DNA of 64,000 bases from NCBI GenBank assembly GCA_022822305.1, contig JAJEBY010000011.1:62001-126000 (forward strand), read 5' to 3'. Origin of the DNA: Anaerolineae bacterium. GTDB taxonomy: Bacteria > Chloroflexota > Anaerolineae > Aggregatilineales > Phototrophicaceae. The notes beneath the pieces are model-generated. The model was not told the DNA's origin. It ran no database searches and was given only the letters and a program-made list of their open reading frames with translations. Below are positions 7,435 to 16,786 of the stretch, one piece after another (the first letter of the stretch is position 1; each line of letters starts with the position of its first letter). Position numbers and translations under genes: made by a program.

Positions 7435-8853
7435 TCAGTGCGCTTCGGCGTGATCGTGATCATCGTCATGATGATGGCTGATTGTCGCCAGGTTCATAAA
7501 GATCGCGGTCAACAGGGCGAATACCAGCGCCTGTATAACTCCGACGAAGAATTCCAGGATGAAGAAGGGCCAGGGCAGGATCGGCACCAGGAAGCTCATG
7601 ACGAAGAGCACGATCGATCCGGCGAAGATATTGCCCAGAAGACGGAAGCTGAAGGAGAGGATCTTGGCGAAGTCGCCGATCAGCTCCAGCAAGCCGACCG
7701 CCACATCAATACCGCCCAAGGGCGATTTGAAGAGGGTACTGAAGTTGAAGAACTTGGTCAGATAGCCGATGCCCAGCGCCTTGAAGCCGACGTATTGAAT
7801 CATGACAAAGGAAATCAGACCCAGCGCCAGCGTCATGTTGAGATCGGTTGAGGCGACGCGGACAAAGGGCAAGACCACCCAAGGCACGAGCTTGGCCTCT
7901 TCGCTGCTGGGGTCCGGATGCAGCGGGATGTCTTTTTTGGCGCTCTTGTCGTCGCCTGTGTAGCCATCCTGCCAGGGAGCGGGCGCAACGCCCGTGTAGC
8001 ATCCGCGACCGGCGCGAGCCTGTTTTTCGGCTTCGCGCGCCGCCAAAACGTCATTATAAGCCGCGGCGGCAGCGTCCGATTCCTTGACTTCTTCGGCATG
8101 GTCGTCGCCGTGATCATCGCTGGCTTCGTCGGCGTGATCGCCTTGTTCTTCATCGCCATGATCGTCATGCGCCGCTTGATAGCGCGCGTAGGCGGCGTCT
8201 TCAATCAGCGCTTGCTCGGCGGCCAGGGCCGCGGCTTGCGCCTGCACCAGCGCGGCGTCATCGGCAGCGGCTTCATCGGCCGGGCTGATCCAATCGCACT
8301 GCCCATTGACATAAGAGATGCCAAGGAAGCCTTGATAGATTTCGAAGCCGTCGGTGGTGACGACTTTGTATTTGTCGGTTTCGGCATCATATTTTTCTTT
8401 GACGTGTGGGTGAATGAAGCCGATGGTATCGACGCCGGGAACGAGTTCCATCCAGTTGGCGACCAGCACGATCAGGAAGATGGTCATGAACATATTGAAG
8501 ATGAGGCGGAAATGCCTGCCGCCGGCGATGCCGCCGACAAATCCCATCAGGCCCTCAAACAGCATCTCAAACATGTTATAGAAGCCGCCGGGCGGAACTT
8601 CTGTGGCCGATTGCGGCCGGCGCCGAATGACATAGACCACGAAAAGCAGCAGCAAGATCCACACGATCACCGCCGCCACAAAGGTATTGGTTATGCGGAT
8701 GTCGGTGAAGGGGATATTGTAGCCAGCCGGGAAGTTCTCGCCGGGCAACTGGATGAACGGTATGACCGGCGGCACTTCCAGCGCGACGAAGACACCAGCC
8801 AGGAACATGAGTAAGGCGACGAAACGGCGTTTCCCGTTCCAGAAACTATTCAC
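7435..8853 (-). CDS. atpB: ATP synthase subunit a with a large outer-loop insertion
   Basis: A 472-residue Fo subunit a; the family is usually about 220-300 residues. The essential Arg is R404 in SFSFRLLGNIFAG, and STDLNMTLALGL (336-346) matches the helix entry seen in all homologues. The excess length sits between NWMELVPGVDTIGF (133-147) and PFVRVASTDLN (329-339), a loop that lies on the outer side in E. coli. Residues about 151-325 there are polar, with an Ala/Glu stretch (192-228), a His/Asp/Glu-rich stretch (229-256) and an Ala/Lys/Glu stretch (259-281). C186 and C285 are the only cysteines. The C-terminus is also His/Asp-rich (after residue 459). It overlaps the AtpI-like gene by 8 bp. 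Confidence 0.95.
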   Translation of the reverse strand: MNSFWNGKRRFVALLMFLAGVFVALEVPPVIPFIQLPGENFPAGYNIPFTDIRITNTFVAAVIVWILLLLFVVYVIRRRPQSATEVPPGGFYNMFEMLFEGLMGFVGGIAGGRHFRLIFNMFMTIFLIVLVANWMELVPGVDTIGFIHPHVKEKYDAETDKYKVVTTDGFEIYQGFLGISYVNGQCDWISPADEAAADDAALVQAQAAALAAEQALIEDAAYARYQAAHDDHGDEEQGDHADEASDDHGDDHAEEVKESDAAAAAYNDVLAAREAEKQARAGRGCYTGVAPAPWQDGYTGDDKSAKKDIPLHPDPSSEEAKLVPWVVLPFVRVASTDLNMTLALGLISFVMIQYVGFKALGIGYLTKFFNFSTLFKSPLGGIDVAVGLLELIGDFAKILSFSFRLLGNIFAGSIVLFVMSFLVPILPWPFFILEFFVGVIQALVFALLTAIFMNLATISHHHDDDHDHAEAH

Positions 8854-9115
8854 TAATATCTTCCTCCTTCGTTCCAGCTAGGCCGTGAAGCTGTTTAGCC
8901 TTATGACGGGTATAGAGAAATATGGTGGCGATGCTCATGGGAATGCTGGCCAACAACATGATTAACACGAATGCTGGACGCGTTCCAAGCGCCTCGTCCA
9001 ATGCCAAGCCGATCAACAATGTCCCCAGGATAACTATGAGGAGCAAACAACCTACTTGCCCCATCACGCCCGCCACCAGCCCATAGGTGGACAGCGGGTT
9101 GCTGTTCGGCTTCAT
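8846..9115 (-). CDS. AtpI/AtpZ-like small membrane protein
   Basis: An 89-residue protein with two membrane helices (about 13-38 and 46-68) and a charged C-terminus. Position directly before atpB, with an 8-bp overlap, is that of AtpI/AtpZ proteins, which assist c-ring assembly or Mg2+ supply in other bacteria. The glycine pattern of helix 1 fits the AtpZ/AtpI (PF09527) type, but the protein is too short for a firm subfamily call from reading alone. It lies 95 bp after nuoN, and no promoter is evident between them, so it is probably read from the nuo promoter. Confidence 0.7.
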   Translation of the reverse strand: MKPNSNPLSTYGLVAGVMGQVGCLLLIVILGTLLIGLALDEALGTRPAFVLIMLLASIPMSIATIFLYTRHKAKQLHGLAGTKEEDISE

Positions 9116-9210
9116 CTAAATCGTGATTATTCCTTCGCAAAACCGTTGGGATAGCTTTCCCAAATTCATTCGAGAATTTTATCACAAACATATCGTCAAA
9201 TCTACCGCGA

Positions 9211-10710
9211 TTATAGACCCAGCGAACCCAGCGCCGCCCAATCGAAAATGGGTGTCACGGCGATGGTGCCCATCAAGATGACAACCGCGGCGGTGATGCC
9301 CAGGGACCAGCCGTAGGCACGCGGAATGCCGATGGATTTGTCATCGTCGGGACCGGAATCCACGTACATGATCTTGATCACGACCAGATAATAATAGAGG
9401 GCGATGATGGCGTTGGTGACTGCGATCAGCGCCAAGCCCACCAGGTTGGCGTTGACAGCCGCCTGGAAGAGAAAGAACTTGCCGAAAAAACCGGCGGTCG
9501 GCGGGATGCCGCCCAGCGACAGCAAGCCGATGGTGATGAAGAGCGCCAACCAGGGACTGCGGCGGTTCAAGCCGGCCAAATCCGCGATTTCTTCTGTGCC
9601 CGTCTTGGCGATGAAAAGAATCACGCCGCCGAAGACCAGCAAGTTGGTGAAGATGTACATGAACATATAAAAGGAGACGGAGGCCACCGCCAGGCTATCG
9701 TCCGGGCCTTGCAAGGCAACGACGCCGATGAGGGTGTAGCCGGCCTGGGCAATCGAGGAATAGGCCAGCAGACGCTTGATGTTGCTTTGGCGCAGGGCGA
9801 CGACATTACCCAAGGTCATCGACACGATGGAAATGACCACCAGCAAGTTGACCCAGAAGTCCTGCATGACGACGCCGCCGAGGACCAGCTCGGGTGGAAA
9901 AACGGCGGTCATGAAGCGAACGAGCAGCACGAAGCTGGCCGCCTTGCTCGATACGCTGACAAAAGCCGTCACTGGCGTGGGCGCGCCTTCGTATACATCG
10001 GGCGTCCAGAAGTGGAAGGGCACGGCGCCGATCTTGAAGCCGAAGCCGACCACAACCATGACCAGCGCGGTCATCACAGCGATCAAGCCGCCTTCCAGCC
10101 CGCCATCAAAAGCGGATGCGATATCAGCCAGGTTGGTCGTGCCGGTGAAGCCGTAAAGCAAGCTGAAGCCAAAGAGCATGATGGCCGAGGCGAATGCCCC
10201 GTACAGGAAGTATTTCATGCCGCCTTCGGCAGAGCGCAGATCGCCACGGCGGAAACTGGCCAGCATATAAAGCGGAATCGACAAGGTCTCGAGCGCGACG
10301 AAAACCAGAATCAGATCGCTGGCGCTGGACATCATCACGCCACCGAGCGTGGCGACGATGACGATAAGATAGAATTCGCCTTTGTCGCCGACGCCGCGGT
10401 CTCCAGCCGCCATCAGACAGGTGACTGCGCCGGCCAGCAGCAACATGACTTTGAAGATTTGGGAGAGCGGATCGTAATTGACCATGCCGCCCCAGAGCAG
10501 CTCGCCATTTTCGTAGAGCGCGGGATCGGGCGTCCAGATCAACGGGACGAGGGCCAGCAGCGCCATGCTAACGGCCGAGATGAAGACGACATTACGCCGC
10601 GTACCCGGGGCGCCGTAGAGATCGGCGAAGAGCACAACGATCGCCAGCGTGGTCAATCCGACTTCGGGCAAGACCGACGGCAGCTGCGCCCAGAGGTTTA
10701 TACCTTCCAT
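9211..10710 (-). CDS. nuoN: NADH-quinone oxidoreductase subunit N
   Basis: A 499-residue antiporter-like proton-pumping subunit of complex I with about 14 membrane helices. The key glutamate of helix 5 is in LILVFVALETLSIPLYML, and the Lys-containing broken helix region FGFKIGAVPFHFWTPDVYEG is intact, as is NIKRLLAYSSIAQAGY. It follows the first nuoM with no gap: the nuoM stop and this start are adjacent. It is the last nuo gene before the atp genes. Confidence 0.95.
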   Translation of the reverse strand: MEGINLWAQLPSVLPEVGLTTLAIVVLFADLYGAPGTRRNVVFISAVSMALLALVPLIWTPDPALYENGELLWGGMVNYDPLSQIFKVMLLLAGAVTCLMAAGDRGVGDKGEFYLIVIVATLGGVMMSSASDLILVFVALETLSIPLYMLASFRRGDLRSAEGGMKYFLYGAFASAIMLFGFSLLYGFTGTTNLADIASAFDGGLEGGLIAVMTALVMVVVGFGFKIGAVPFHFWTPDVYEGAPTPVTAFVSVSSKAASFVLLVRFMTAVFPPELVLGGVVMQDFWVNLLVVISIVSMTLGNVVALRQSNIKRLLAYSSIAQAGYTLIGVVALQGPDDSLAVASVSFYMFMYIFTNLLVFGGVILFIAKTGTEEIADLAGLNRRSPWLALFITIGLLSLGGIPPTAGFFGKFFLFQAAVNANLVGLALIAVTNAIIALYYYLVVIKIMYVDSGPDDDKSIGIPRAYGWSLGITAAVVILMGTIAVTPIFDWAALGSLGL

Positions 10711-12432
10711 CTAGCCACCTCCCAGGAGGGCGATAAGGGGTCGGATGCCGGATTCGATCATCGGCGCCATGATGGGTGGATAGAGGCCGAGGATGATCAA
10801 GGGCGCGCCCAGCAGGATGAGGACGATGCGATCGGTGGTCGCGATATCGCCGACATCATGAAAGCGTTCTGCATCGAATTCGCCAAAAAAGACCTGCCCC
10901 GCCACGCGTAGCACATAGGCCGCGGTGATCACGATACCGAGCGCCGACACGATGACGATGATGCTGTAGTAGTTGCTCAATTGGAAGATGCCCAGCTGCA
11001 AGCTGACTTGTTCCGATGCCGCCCACATGCCCTGGAAGATGGGGAATTCTGCGATGAAGCCGCTAAGACCGGGCATGCCCATACTGGTCAGACCGCCGAT
11101 GACAAAGGCGACGCCGACCCAAGGCATGACTTTCATGAAGCCGCCCAAACTGGGGATATCGCGGGTATGCGCGCGATCGTAGACCATGCCGACGACGCCG
11201 AAGAAGAGCGCCGTCATAGCGCCGTGGCTGAACATTTGGATGCCGGCGCCGGTCATGCCGGTCAGGTTCATCGTAGCCCAGCCCATGCTGACCAGGCCCA
11301 TGTGACTGACCGAGGAGAAGCCGATGACATATTTGAAGTCTCGTTGGCGGAAGGCGATCAGCGCGCCATAGACAACATTGATCAGTGTAAGGAAGATGAT
11401 CCAGGGCAGATGAGTTTGAGCGCCGTCGGGCAGCAATTGCATACCCGCGCGCAAGGCGGCGAACGCGCCGACTTTCATCAGGACGCCGGCGTGAATCATG
11501 GACACGGCTGTGGGCGCCGCCACGTGACCGTCGGGCGACCAATTGTGGAAGGGGAAGACACCGGCCAGGACACCGAATCCCATGAACATGAAGGGGAACC
11601 AGAAACGCGCGAAGCTCAATCCTTCTATGCCGAGGATTTCGATGGCGTATGCGCCGTTCTCGGCCGCCAGCGTCAGATGCACGATGCTCCAGCTATAGGG
11701 TTGGCTGTCGGCCGGCAGGATTCCGGATTCCACTGCGGCCTGGAAGACATCAGCGCCGCCGCCGCTGAAGAAGGCGCCCGCCGCGAAGTACATGGCCACC
11801 GCGCCGACCAGCGCAAATACCGAGCCGACCAGGATGTATAGCGTGAGTTTCATGGCGGCGTATTCGCGCAGCTTGACCCAGCCCCAGCCCGCGATCAGCA
11901 GGTACATGGGGAAGATGGCCAGTTCGTAGAAGAAGAAGAGCATAAAGAGGTCGACGGCGATGAAGACGCCGTAGACGCCAGCGACCAGGAACATGAAGAA
12001 GGCCATGAATTCGCGCAGGCGGTCTTCAATGTTCCAGGAGATTAAGACGCCGGCAACCGCCACCATGCCGGTCAAGAGCACCATCGGCGCGGAGACGCCG
12101 TCGACGCCGACGTGATAGGCGATGCCCAGCGATTCCACCCAGACGACGCGCTGCTCGAAGGCCAGGGCATCGGCGAACATTTGCGCGCCACTGAGTTCAA
12201 TGCCGGCATCAAGCATCGACATTTGCTGCTCGGCCAAGCCGCCTGCCGCCTTAACGAAGCTGTCGTAGCCCAAGAATACCGCCAGCGACAAGGCCAGCAC
12301 GGCGGCAGCAGCCGTAATCCCGACGCCGCGCACCAGATCGCGATTATTTCGATCGAGGAATAGAATGACCACACCGGCGACGATGGGGATGAAGATGATG
12401 GCAGTGAGAACCGAAAAGCCCGTTAGATCCAT
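10711..12432 (-). CDS. nuoM: NADH-quinone oxidoreductase subunit M, copy 2 in the operon
   Basis: A 573-residue antiporter-like subunit of complex I. The helix 5 glutamate is E170 in FMLFFFYELAIFPMYLL, and FPFHNWSPDGHVAAPTAVS and FKYVIGFSSVSHMGLVSMG are typical NuoM regions. A long polar loop follows helix 2 (about 58-100). It lies directly downstream of another full nuoM; the two differ clearly along their length, so this is an old duplication rather than a recent one. Two NuoM subunits in one complex would add a fourth pumping module, as described for complex I variants with a second NuoM in several phyla. Whether both are built into the same complex is inference. Confidence 0.93.
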   Translation of the reverse strand: MDLTGFSVLTAIIFIPIVAGVVILFLDRNNRDLVRGVGITAAAAVLALSLAVFLGYDSFVKAAGGLAEQQMSMLDAGIELSGAQMFADALAFEQRVVWVESLGIAYHVGVDGVSAPMVLLTGMVAVAGVLISWNIEDRLREFMAFFMFLVAGVYGVFIAVDLFMLFFFYELAIFPMYLLIAGWGWVKLREYAAMKLTLYILVGSVFALVGAVAMYFAAGAFFSGGGADVFQAAVESGILPADSQPYSWSIVHLTLAAENGAYAIEILGIEGLSFARFWFPFMFMGFGVLAGVFPFHNWSPDGHVAAPTAVSMIHAGVLMKVGAFAALRAGMQLLPDGAQTHLPWIIFLTLINVVYGALIAFRQRDFKYVIGFSSVSHMGLVSMGWATMNLTGMTGAGIQMFSHGAMTALFFGVVGMVYDRAHTRDIPSLGGFMKVMPWVGVAFVIGGLTSMGMPGLSGFIAEFPIFQGMWAASEQVSLQLGIFQLSNYYSIIVIVSALGIVITAAYVLRVAGQVFFGEFDAERFHDVGDIATTDRIVLILLGAPLIILGLYPPIMAPMIESGIRPLIALLGGG

Positions 12433-12442
12433 AAAGTCGTTC

Positions 12443-14077
12443 CTAGCCCGTTAATCCGGCGAACAAGGTGCTCACCGTCGCGTTAATCGTGGGCAGAATC
12501 CAGTTGGGATAGACGCCCGTAAGCAACATCAGGATCATCAGCGGCGCTATGCCCAGCAATTCGGCCGGAGTCAGTTCCAGGTTGTAATCCCGCCAGCGCA
12601 GGTTGAAAGGACCGTGCAAGACTGCCCGAATGCCTTTCAGAATGTAGCCGCCGGTGAAGAGCAGGCCGATCATTGCGATGGCGGTCAAGGCCGTGTAGAC
12701 CGGCCAGGAGCCACGCACGATCAGGAATTCGCTGACGAAGCCGTTCAGACCGGGCAGACCGAGGCTGGCGAAACTGGTGAAGAGCAAGATGCCGCCGAAT
12801 ATCGGCGCTTTCACCCAGAGGCCGCCATAATCATTCAAGTCACGAGTATGTGTCTTGTGGTAGAGGGCGCCGGCGAGCAAAAACATGCCAGCCGAACTCA
12901 GTCCGTGATTGAACATTTGCAGCACGGTGCCGTTGGCGGCGATGATGGCCGTTTGTACATCGGCGTTGGGATCGGCGCCGGACCAAAGCTGGGCGTAAGT
13001 CTGCGCCAGCACGGCAATGCCGATGCCGACGAAACCCATGTGATTGACTGAGCTATAGGCGACCAGACGCTTGAAGTCATTTTGGCCAAAGGCGGCAAAT
13101 GCGCCCAGAACGATGCCGACCACGGATAGCAATGCAAATAGCGTGGCCACATTGATGCCGATCAATACGACATCGGCCAGCCAGACATCGGGGAAAAGCG
13201 GGATTACCAGGCGAATGAATCCATAAGCGCCCAACTTCAGCATGATGCCAGCCAGCAGCATCGAGCCCGCGGTCGGCGCTTCGCCATGCGCGTCGGGCAG
13301 CCAGGTATGGAAGGGCCAGATCGGCACTTTGATGCTGAAGGCGACGAAGAATCCGGCGAATGCCAAGGCCTTGACTGTGCTGACATCAATGCCCAGCAGC
13401 GCCTCGCCCTGGCGGAAGAGCGGCCAGGTTTCGGTCAATGTCGCCATGCTGTAGGTGCCGGCTGACCAGCCGATGAGCTGGGTAGCGAGCAGCATGCCCA
13501 GAGTGCCGCCGAAGGAATAAATCATGAATTTGGTCGAGGCGTAGAAACGACCGCTGTACTTGATGCCGGCTTTGGGCAGGCTGCCCCACTGATTGATCAG
13601 GAAGTACATCGGCACCAGGGTCAATTCGTAGAAGAGGAAGAATACCATCAGGTCCATGGCCGCGAAGACACCCATGCTGCCGGTTTCGAAGAATAGCAGC
13701 AACGCCATGTGCATATTGCTGCGGTCTTCCACATTCCAGCTGGCCAGGATCGCCAGCGGCGTCAGAATGCCGGTGAGCAGGATCATGACGACGCTGATGC
13801 CGTCGACGCCCAGCGTCCAGCGCGCGCCCAGAGCAGCGAACCACTCGACATCCTGGGTGACGATGAACTGATCCTCGCCGATAGCGGGCGCCGCGGCTTG
13901 GTAATCGAAGAACACTATGATGGAAGCGATGGCGAAGAGTATCGAAAAGGTCAACGCGGTCCAGCGGCCCACGGACTTGCTCGGTCCCAGCCCCGCCATG
14001 GCCGCCACCAGGAAGGCCGCCAGCGCTGGTCCGAAGATCAGTATTGAGAGCGCGTCAATCCCAAAGAACTCAAACAT
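12443..14077 (-). CDS. nuoM: NADH-quinone oxidoreductase subunit M, copy 1 in the operon
   Basis: A 544-residue antiporter-like proton-pumping subunit with intact NuoM motifs: helix 5 glutamate E151 in MVFFLFYELTLVPMYFL, PIWPFHTWLPDAHGEAPTA with its conserved polar residues, and FKRLVAYSSVNHMGFVGIG. It stands 12 bp after nuoL and 10 bp before the second nuoM, in the usual L-M order. It looks more like canonical NuoM than the following copy, which has an added polar loop near the N-terminus. Confidence 0.94.
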   Translation of the reverse strand: MFEFFGIDALSILIFGPALAAFLVAAMAGLGPSKSVGRWTALTFSILFAIASIIVFFDYQAAAPAIGEDQFIVTQDVEWFAALGARWTLGVDGISVVMILLTGILTPLAILASWNVEDRSNMHMALLLFFETGSMGVFAAMDLMVFFLFYELTLVPMYFLINQWGSLPKAGIKYSGRFYASTKFMIYSFGGTLGMLLATQLIGWSAGTYSMATLTETWPLFRQGEALLGIDVSTVKALAFAGFFVAFSIKVPIWPFHTWLPDAHGEAPTAGSMLLAGIMLKLGAYGFIRLVIPLFPDVWLADVVLIGINVATLFALLSVVGIVLGAFAAFGQNDFKRLVAYSSVNHMGFVGIGIAVLAQTYAQLWSGADPNADVQTAIIAANGTVLQMFNHGLSSAGMFLLAGALYHKTHTRDLNDYGGLWVKAPIFGGILLFTSFASLGLPGLNGFVSEFLIVRGSWPVYTALTAIAMIGLLFTGGYILKGIRAVLHGPFNLRWRDYNLELTPAELLGIAPLMILMLLTGVYPNWILPTINATVSTLFAGLTG

Positions 14078-14089
14078 AGATGCGTCTCC

Positions 14090-16447
14090 CTAACCCACCA
14101 GCATGGCGCTCGAAGACAGGACCAGCACGATGCCGATCACCACTGCCGCCGCCAGAACCAGGAGCATGTATTGCTGTACGCGGCCGGTCTGCATGCGCCG
14201 CAGCCAACCGCCCAATTGAAATATCGCCATGGGAATGCCGTCGCCGACGCCGTCAATCAGCCACAGGTTAAGGACTTTGACCAGGTCGCCCAGCCAGGTG
14301 AAAATGCGGCCGATGACATGCAGGAAGGTATCGATGATGCCTTTGTCCAGGAATGCGATGACTTGCGCGCCCAACCATTGCGAGGGCTTGACGAAGGCCC
14401 AAGCGTAAAAATCGTCAAGATAATAGCGGTTCTTGAGGATGGGATGCAGCGGACCAAGCGCAGCCACCATGGGATCCGCTTGTCCGGCTTTGAGTGGTTT
14501 GCGCCAGTAGGTCATCCAGCCGAACCACAAACCCAAGAGCGCGACCAGGAATGAGGTGGCGACAGGAATGATGTTGAAGGGCGGCGCCTTGGCATGATAA
14601 TCGGGCAGCGATGCGAAGGCGGCGGTGGCGTCCGAGAGCGGCAGCGCTTCAATGATTAGATGTTTGAAGTTGTTGTATTGGGGCGAGAAAATTGGACCGA
14701 GAATTGGAAAATCGGTCGGCACGCCCACGAAACCGGCGAAAATCGCGAAGACCGCCAGGATCAGCAGCGGCAAAGTCATGGTGAAGCTGACGAGGCCCTG
14801 GCCCAGATTGGCGTGTTTGGCGGGTTCGGAGCGCGGCTCACCGCCGAAGGTCAGCGCGATTTGGCGCATGGTGTAAAAAGCGGTCATGAAGGCGGCGACG
14901 GCCAGCATGATGAAAACCATGCCATGGGCGCCGCTGCCGTATTGCTCCAATACCAGCCAGGCATCGGCCAGGATCTCGTCCTTGGACCAGAAGCCGGCGG
15001 TGATGATGGGCAAGCCAGATAGCGACAAGCCGCCGATCAGGAAAGTCCAGAAGGTGACGGGCATGGTCTTGCGCAAGCCGCCCATGTTCATCATGTCCTG
15101 CGGATCAAAACCCCCCTCAGCCCCCCCATCGCTATGGAGGGAAGCATCGTGGCTGTGCTCGTCGTCGCCATGACCGCCGTGCTCGTGCACATGATGTTCG
15201 CCATGTTCCATGCCATGGATGACTGAGCCGGCCGCCATGAAGAGCAGCGCTTTGAAAAAGGCGTGGGTGATGAGATGGAAAGCCGCCGCGACATAAGCGC
15301 CGATGCCCAGCGCCGCCATCATGAAGCCAAGCTGTGAGATTGTCGAGTAAGCCAAAACCGCCTTGACATCGTTCTGCGCGACGGCCATGGTGGCGGCCAG
15401 GAGCGCGGTGAAGGCGCCGACCACCGCCATGAAGGCGAGCGGTTCGGTAAAGATGCCGTGATGAGGATCGCCTCCGGCGGCGAAAAGCGGATAAAACCGA
15501 ATCAAGGCGAAGATGCCGGCGGAGACCATAGCCGCGGCGTGAATCATAGCGCTGACCGGCGTGGGACCTTCCATGGCATCGGGCAGCCAGACATGCAGCG
15601 GGAATTGCGCCGATTTGCCGACGGTACCGATGATCAAGAAGATGCCGATGATGCTAGCCGCGCTGACCGTCCAGCCGCCGAAGATGATCGGCGCCGTGGT
15701 CGCCAGCAGGTCGAGCGTCTCGGGGCTGTACATGATCTCGCGGAAGCTGAGAGTGCCGGTAAAGCTGTAGAGATAGGCGATGCCCAGCAGCATGACCACA
15801 TCGGCGATGCGCGTGGTGGTGAAGGCTTTGATGGCCGCTTTGTAGGCGCTTTCTTTTTCGAACCAGAATCCGATCAAGAGATAAGAACAGACGCCCATGA
15901 CTTCCCAGCCGACGAAGAGCAGCAGGACATTGTCGGCGACGACCAGGGTGAGCATGGCGCCGGCGAAAAGCGAGATCAAAGCGAAGAAGCGCGCTTGACG
16001 CGGGTCGTGGGCCATGTAGCCGATGGAATAAATGAAGATCATCAGAACGGCGATGGGTACCATGACCAGCATGATCACGGTTGCTGGATCGACCAGAACA
16101 CCCATGAAAAATGAGGTGTCGCCGGTGTCCATCCAGGCGATGCTGTTGGCAAGCACATCCTGGCCGAGGTGATGCAGCTGCGAGGCTTCGCTCAAAACGA
16201 TCCAACTGATAATCAGCGCCCAGACGACGCCGGCCAAGCCGATAATGACGCTGATGACGCGACTGGTCTGATTAACAACGGGCACTTGCATGCCCTCATA
16301 ATCGGGATGATGACCGCCGTATTCGTGATGATCGGTGGCCGGCACAAGCTTGGCTTTGTTGGTGATGAGCGTGATGACAAAGAAGGCCAGCAGTGGTCCA
16401 GCCGGGATAAGCCAGGGCAACAGGTTTGGATCGTTGAAGAAATCCAT
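14090..16447 (-). CDS. nuoL: NADH-quinone oxidoreductase subunit L with His-rich insertion
   Basis: A 785-residue distal proton-pumping subunit; most NuoL are about 600-660 residues. The helix 5 glutamate is E182 in GWEVMGVCSYLLIGFW, and AQFPLHVWLPDAMEGPTPVS and VKAVLAYSTISQLGFM are intact. The extra length is a polar loop at about 31-60, a His/Gly/Asp-rich insertion at 411-447 between SVIHG and DPQDMMNMGGLRK, and a long C-terminus with several helices, including the lateral-helix region. In DNA, 15111-15127 within the insertion is nearly all C on the plus strand, giving GGG codons unlike the rest of the gene. Confidence 0.95.
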   Translation of the reverse strand: MDFFNDPNLLPWLIPAGPLLAFFVITLITNKAKLVPATDHHEYGGHHPDYEGMQVPVVNQTSRVISVIIGLAGVVWALIISWIVLSEASQLHHLGQDVLANSIAWMDTGDTSFFMGVLVDPATVIMLVMVPIAVLMIFIYSIGYMAHDPRQARFFALISLFAGAMLTLVVADNVLLLFVGWEVMGVCSYLLIGFWFEKESAYKAAIKAFTTTRIADVVMLLGIAYLYSFTGTLSFREIMYSPETLDLLATTAPIIFGGWTVSAASIIGIFLIIGTVGKSAQFPLHVWLPDAMEGPTPVSAMIHAAAMVSAGIFALIRFYPLFAAGGDPHHGIFTEPLAFMAVVGAFTALLAATMAVAQNDVKAVLAYSTISQLGFMMAALGIGAYVAAAFHLITHAFFKALLFMAAGSVIHGMEHGEHHVHEHGGHGDDEHSHDASLHSDGGAEGGFDPQDMMNMGGLRKTMPVTFWTFLIGGLSLSGLPIITAGFWSKDEILADAWLVLEQYGSGAHGMVFIMLAVAAFMTAFYTMRQIALTFGGEPRSEPAKHANLGQGLVSFTMTLPLLILAVFAIFAGFVGVPTDFPILGPIFSPQYNNFKHLIIEALPLSDATAAFASLPDYHAKAPPFNIIPVATSFLVALLGLWFGWMTYWRKPLKAGQADPMVAALGPLHPILKNRYYLDDFYAWAFVKPSQWLGAQVIAFLDKGIIDTFLHVIGRIFTWLGDLVKVLNLWLIDGVGDGIPMAIFQLGGWLRRMQTGRVQQYMLLVLAAAVVIGIVLVLSSSAMLVG

Positions 16448-16455
16448 TGCGGAGC

Positions 16456-16773
16456 TTAACCTTTCAGCGTGACGGCTTCTTCCGGGATGACCGAACGCCG
16501 ATTGCGATAAACGGTGATTATGATGGCCAGGCCGACCGCCGCTTCCGCCGCGGCCACGATCAAGACAAAGGCCGTGAAGGCGTAGCCGTTGAGCAGAAGA
16601 TCGGTGCCGGTCTCGCTATAGCGCCAGAAGGCCACCAGGTTGATATTGACGGCGTTGAGCATCAATTCGACGCTCATCAGGATGGCGACCGCGTTGCGGC
16701 GTGAGAGCACGCCAAAGACGCCGATGCAGAAGAGCGCCGCGGCTACCGCCAGATACATCCAAAGAGGCACCAT
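16456..16773 (-). CDS. nuoK: NADH-quinone oxidoreductase subunit K
   Basis: A 105-residue subunit with three membrane helices. The two buried glutamates needed for proton transfer are visible: E36 in AILMSVELMLNAVN and E77 in LIVAAAEAAVGLAI. Length is normal. It sits 8 bp upstream of nuoL and 13 bp downstream of nuoJ, the usual J-K-L order. Confidence 0.95.
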   Translation of the reverse strand: MVPLWMYLAVAAALFCIGVFGVLSRRNAVAILMSVELMLNAVNINLVAFWRYSETGTDLLLNGYAFTAFVLIVAAAEAAVGLAIIITVYRNRRSVIPEEAVTLKG

Positions 16774-16786
16774 GCGTCCCTACCCC

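Noticed and set aside
9709-10911. 400-residue plus-strand frame opposite nuoN and nuoM
   Set aside because: It is the antisense of two clear membrane-protein genes and is rich in Asp, Gln, His and Arg, as expected from reversed hydrophobic codons.
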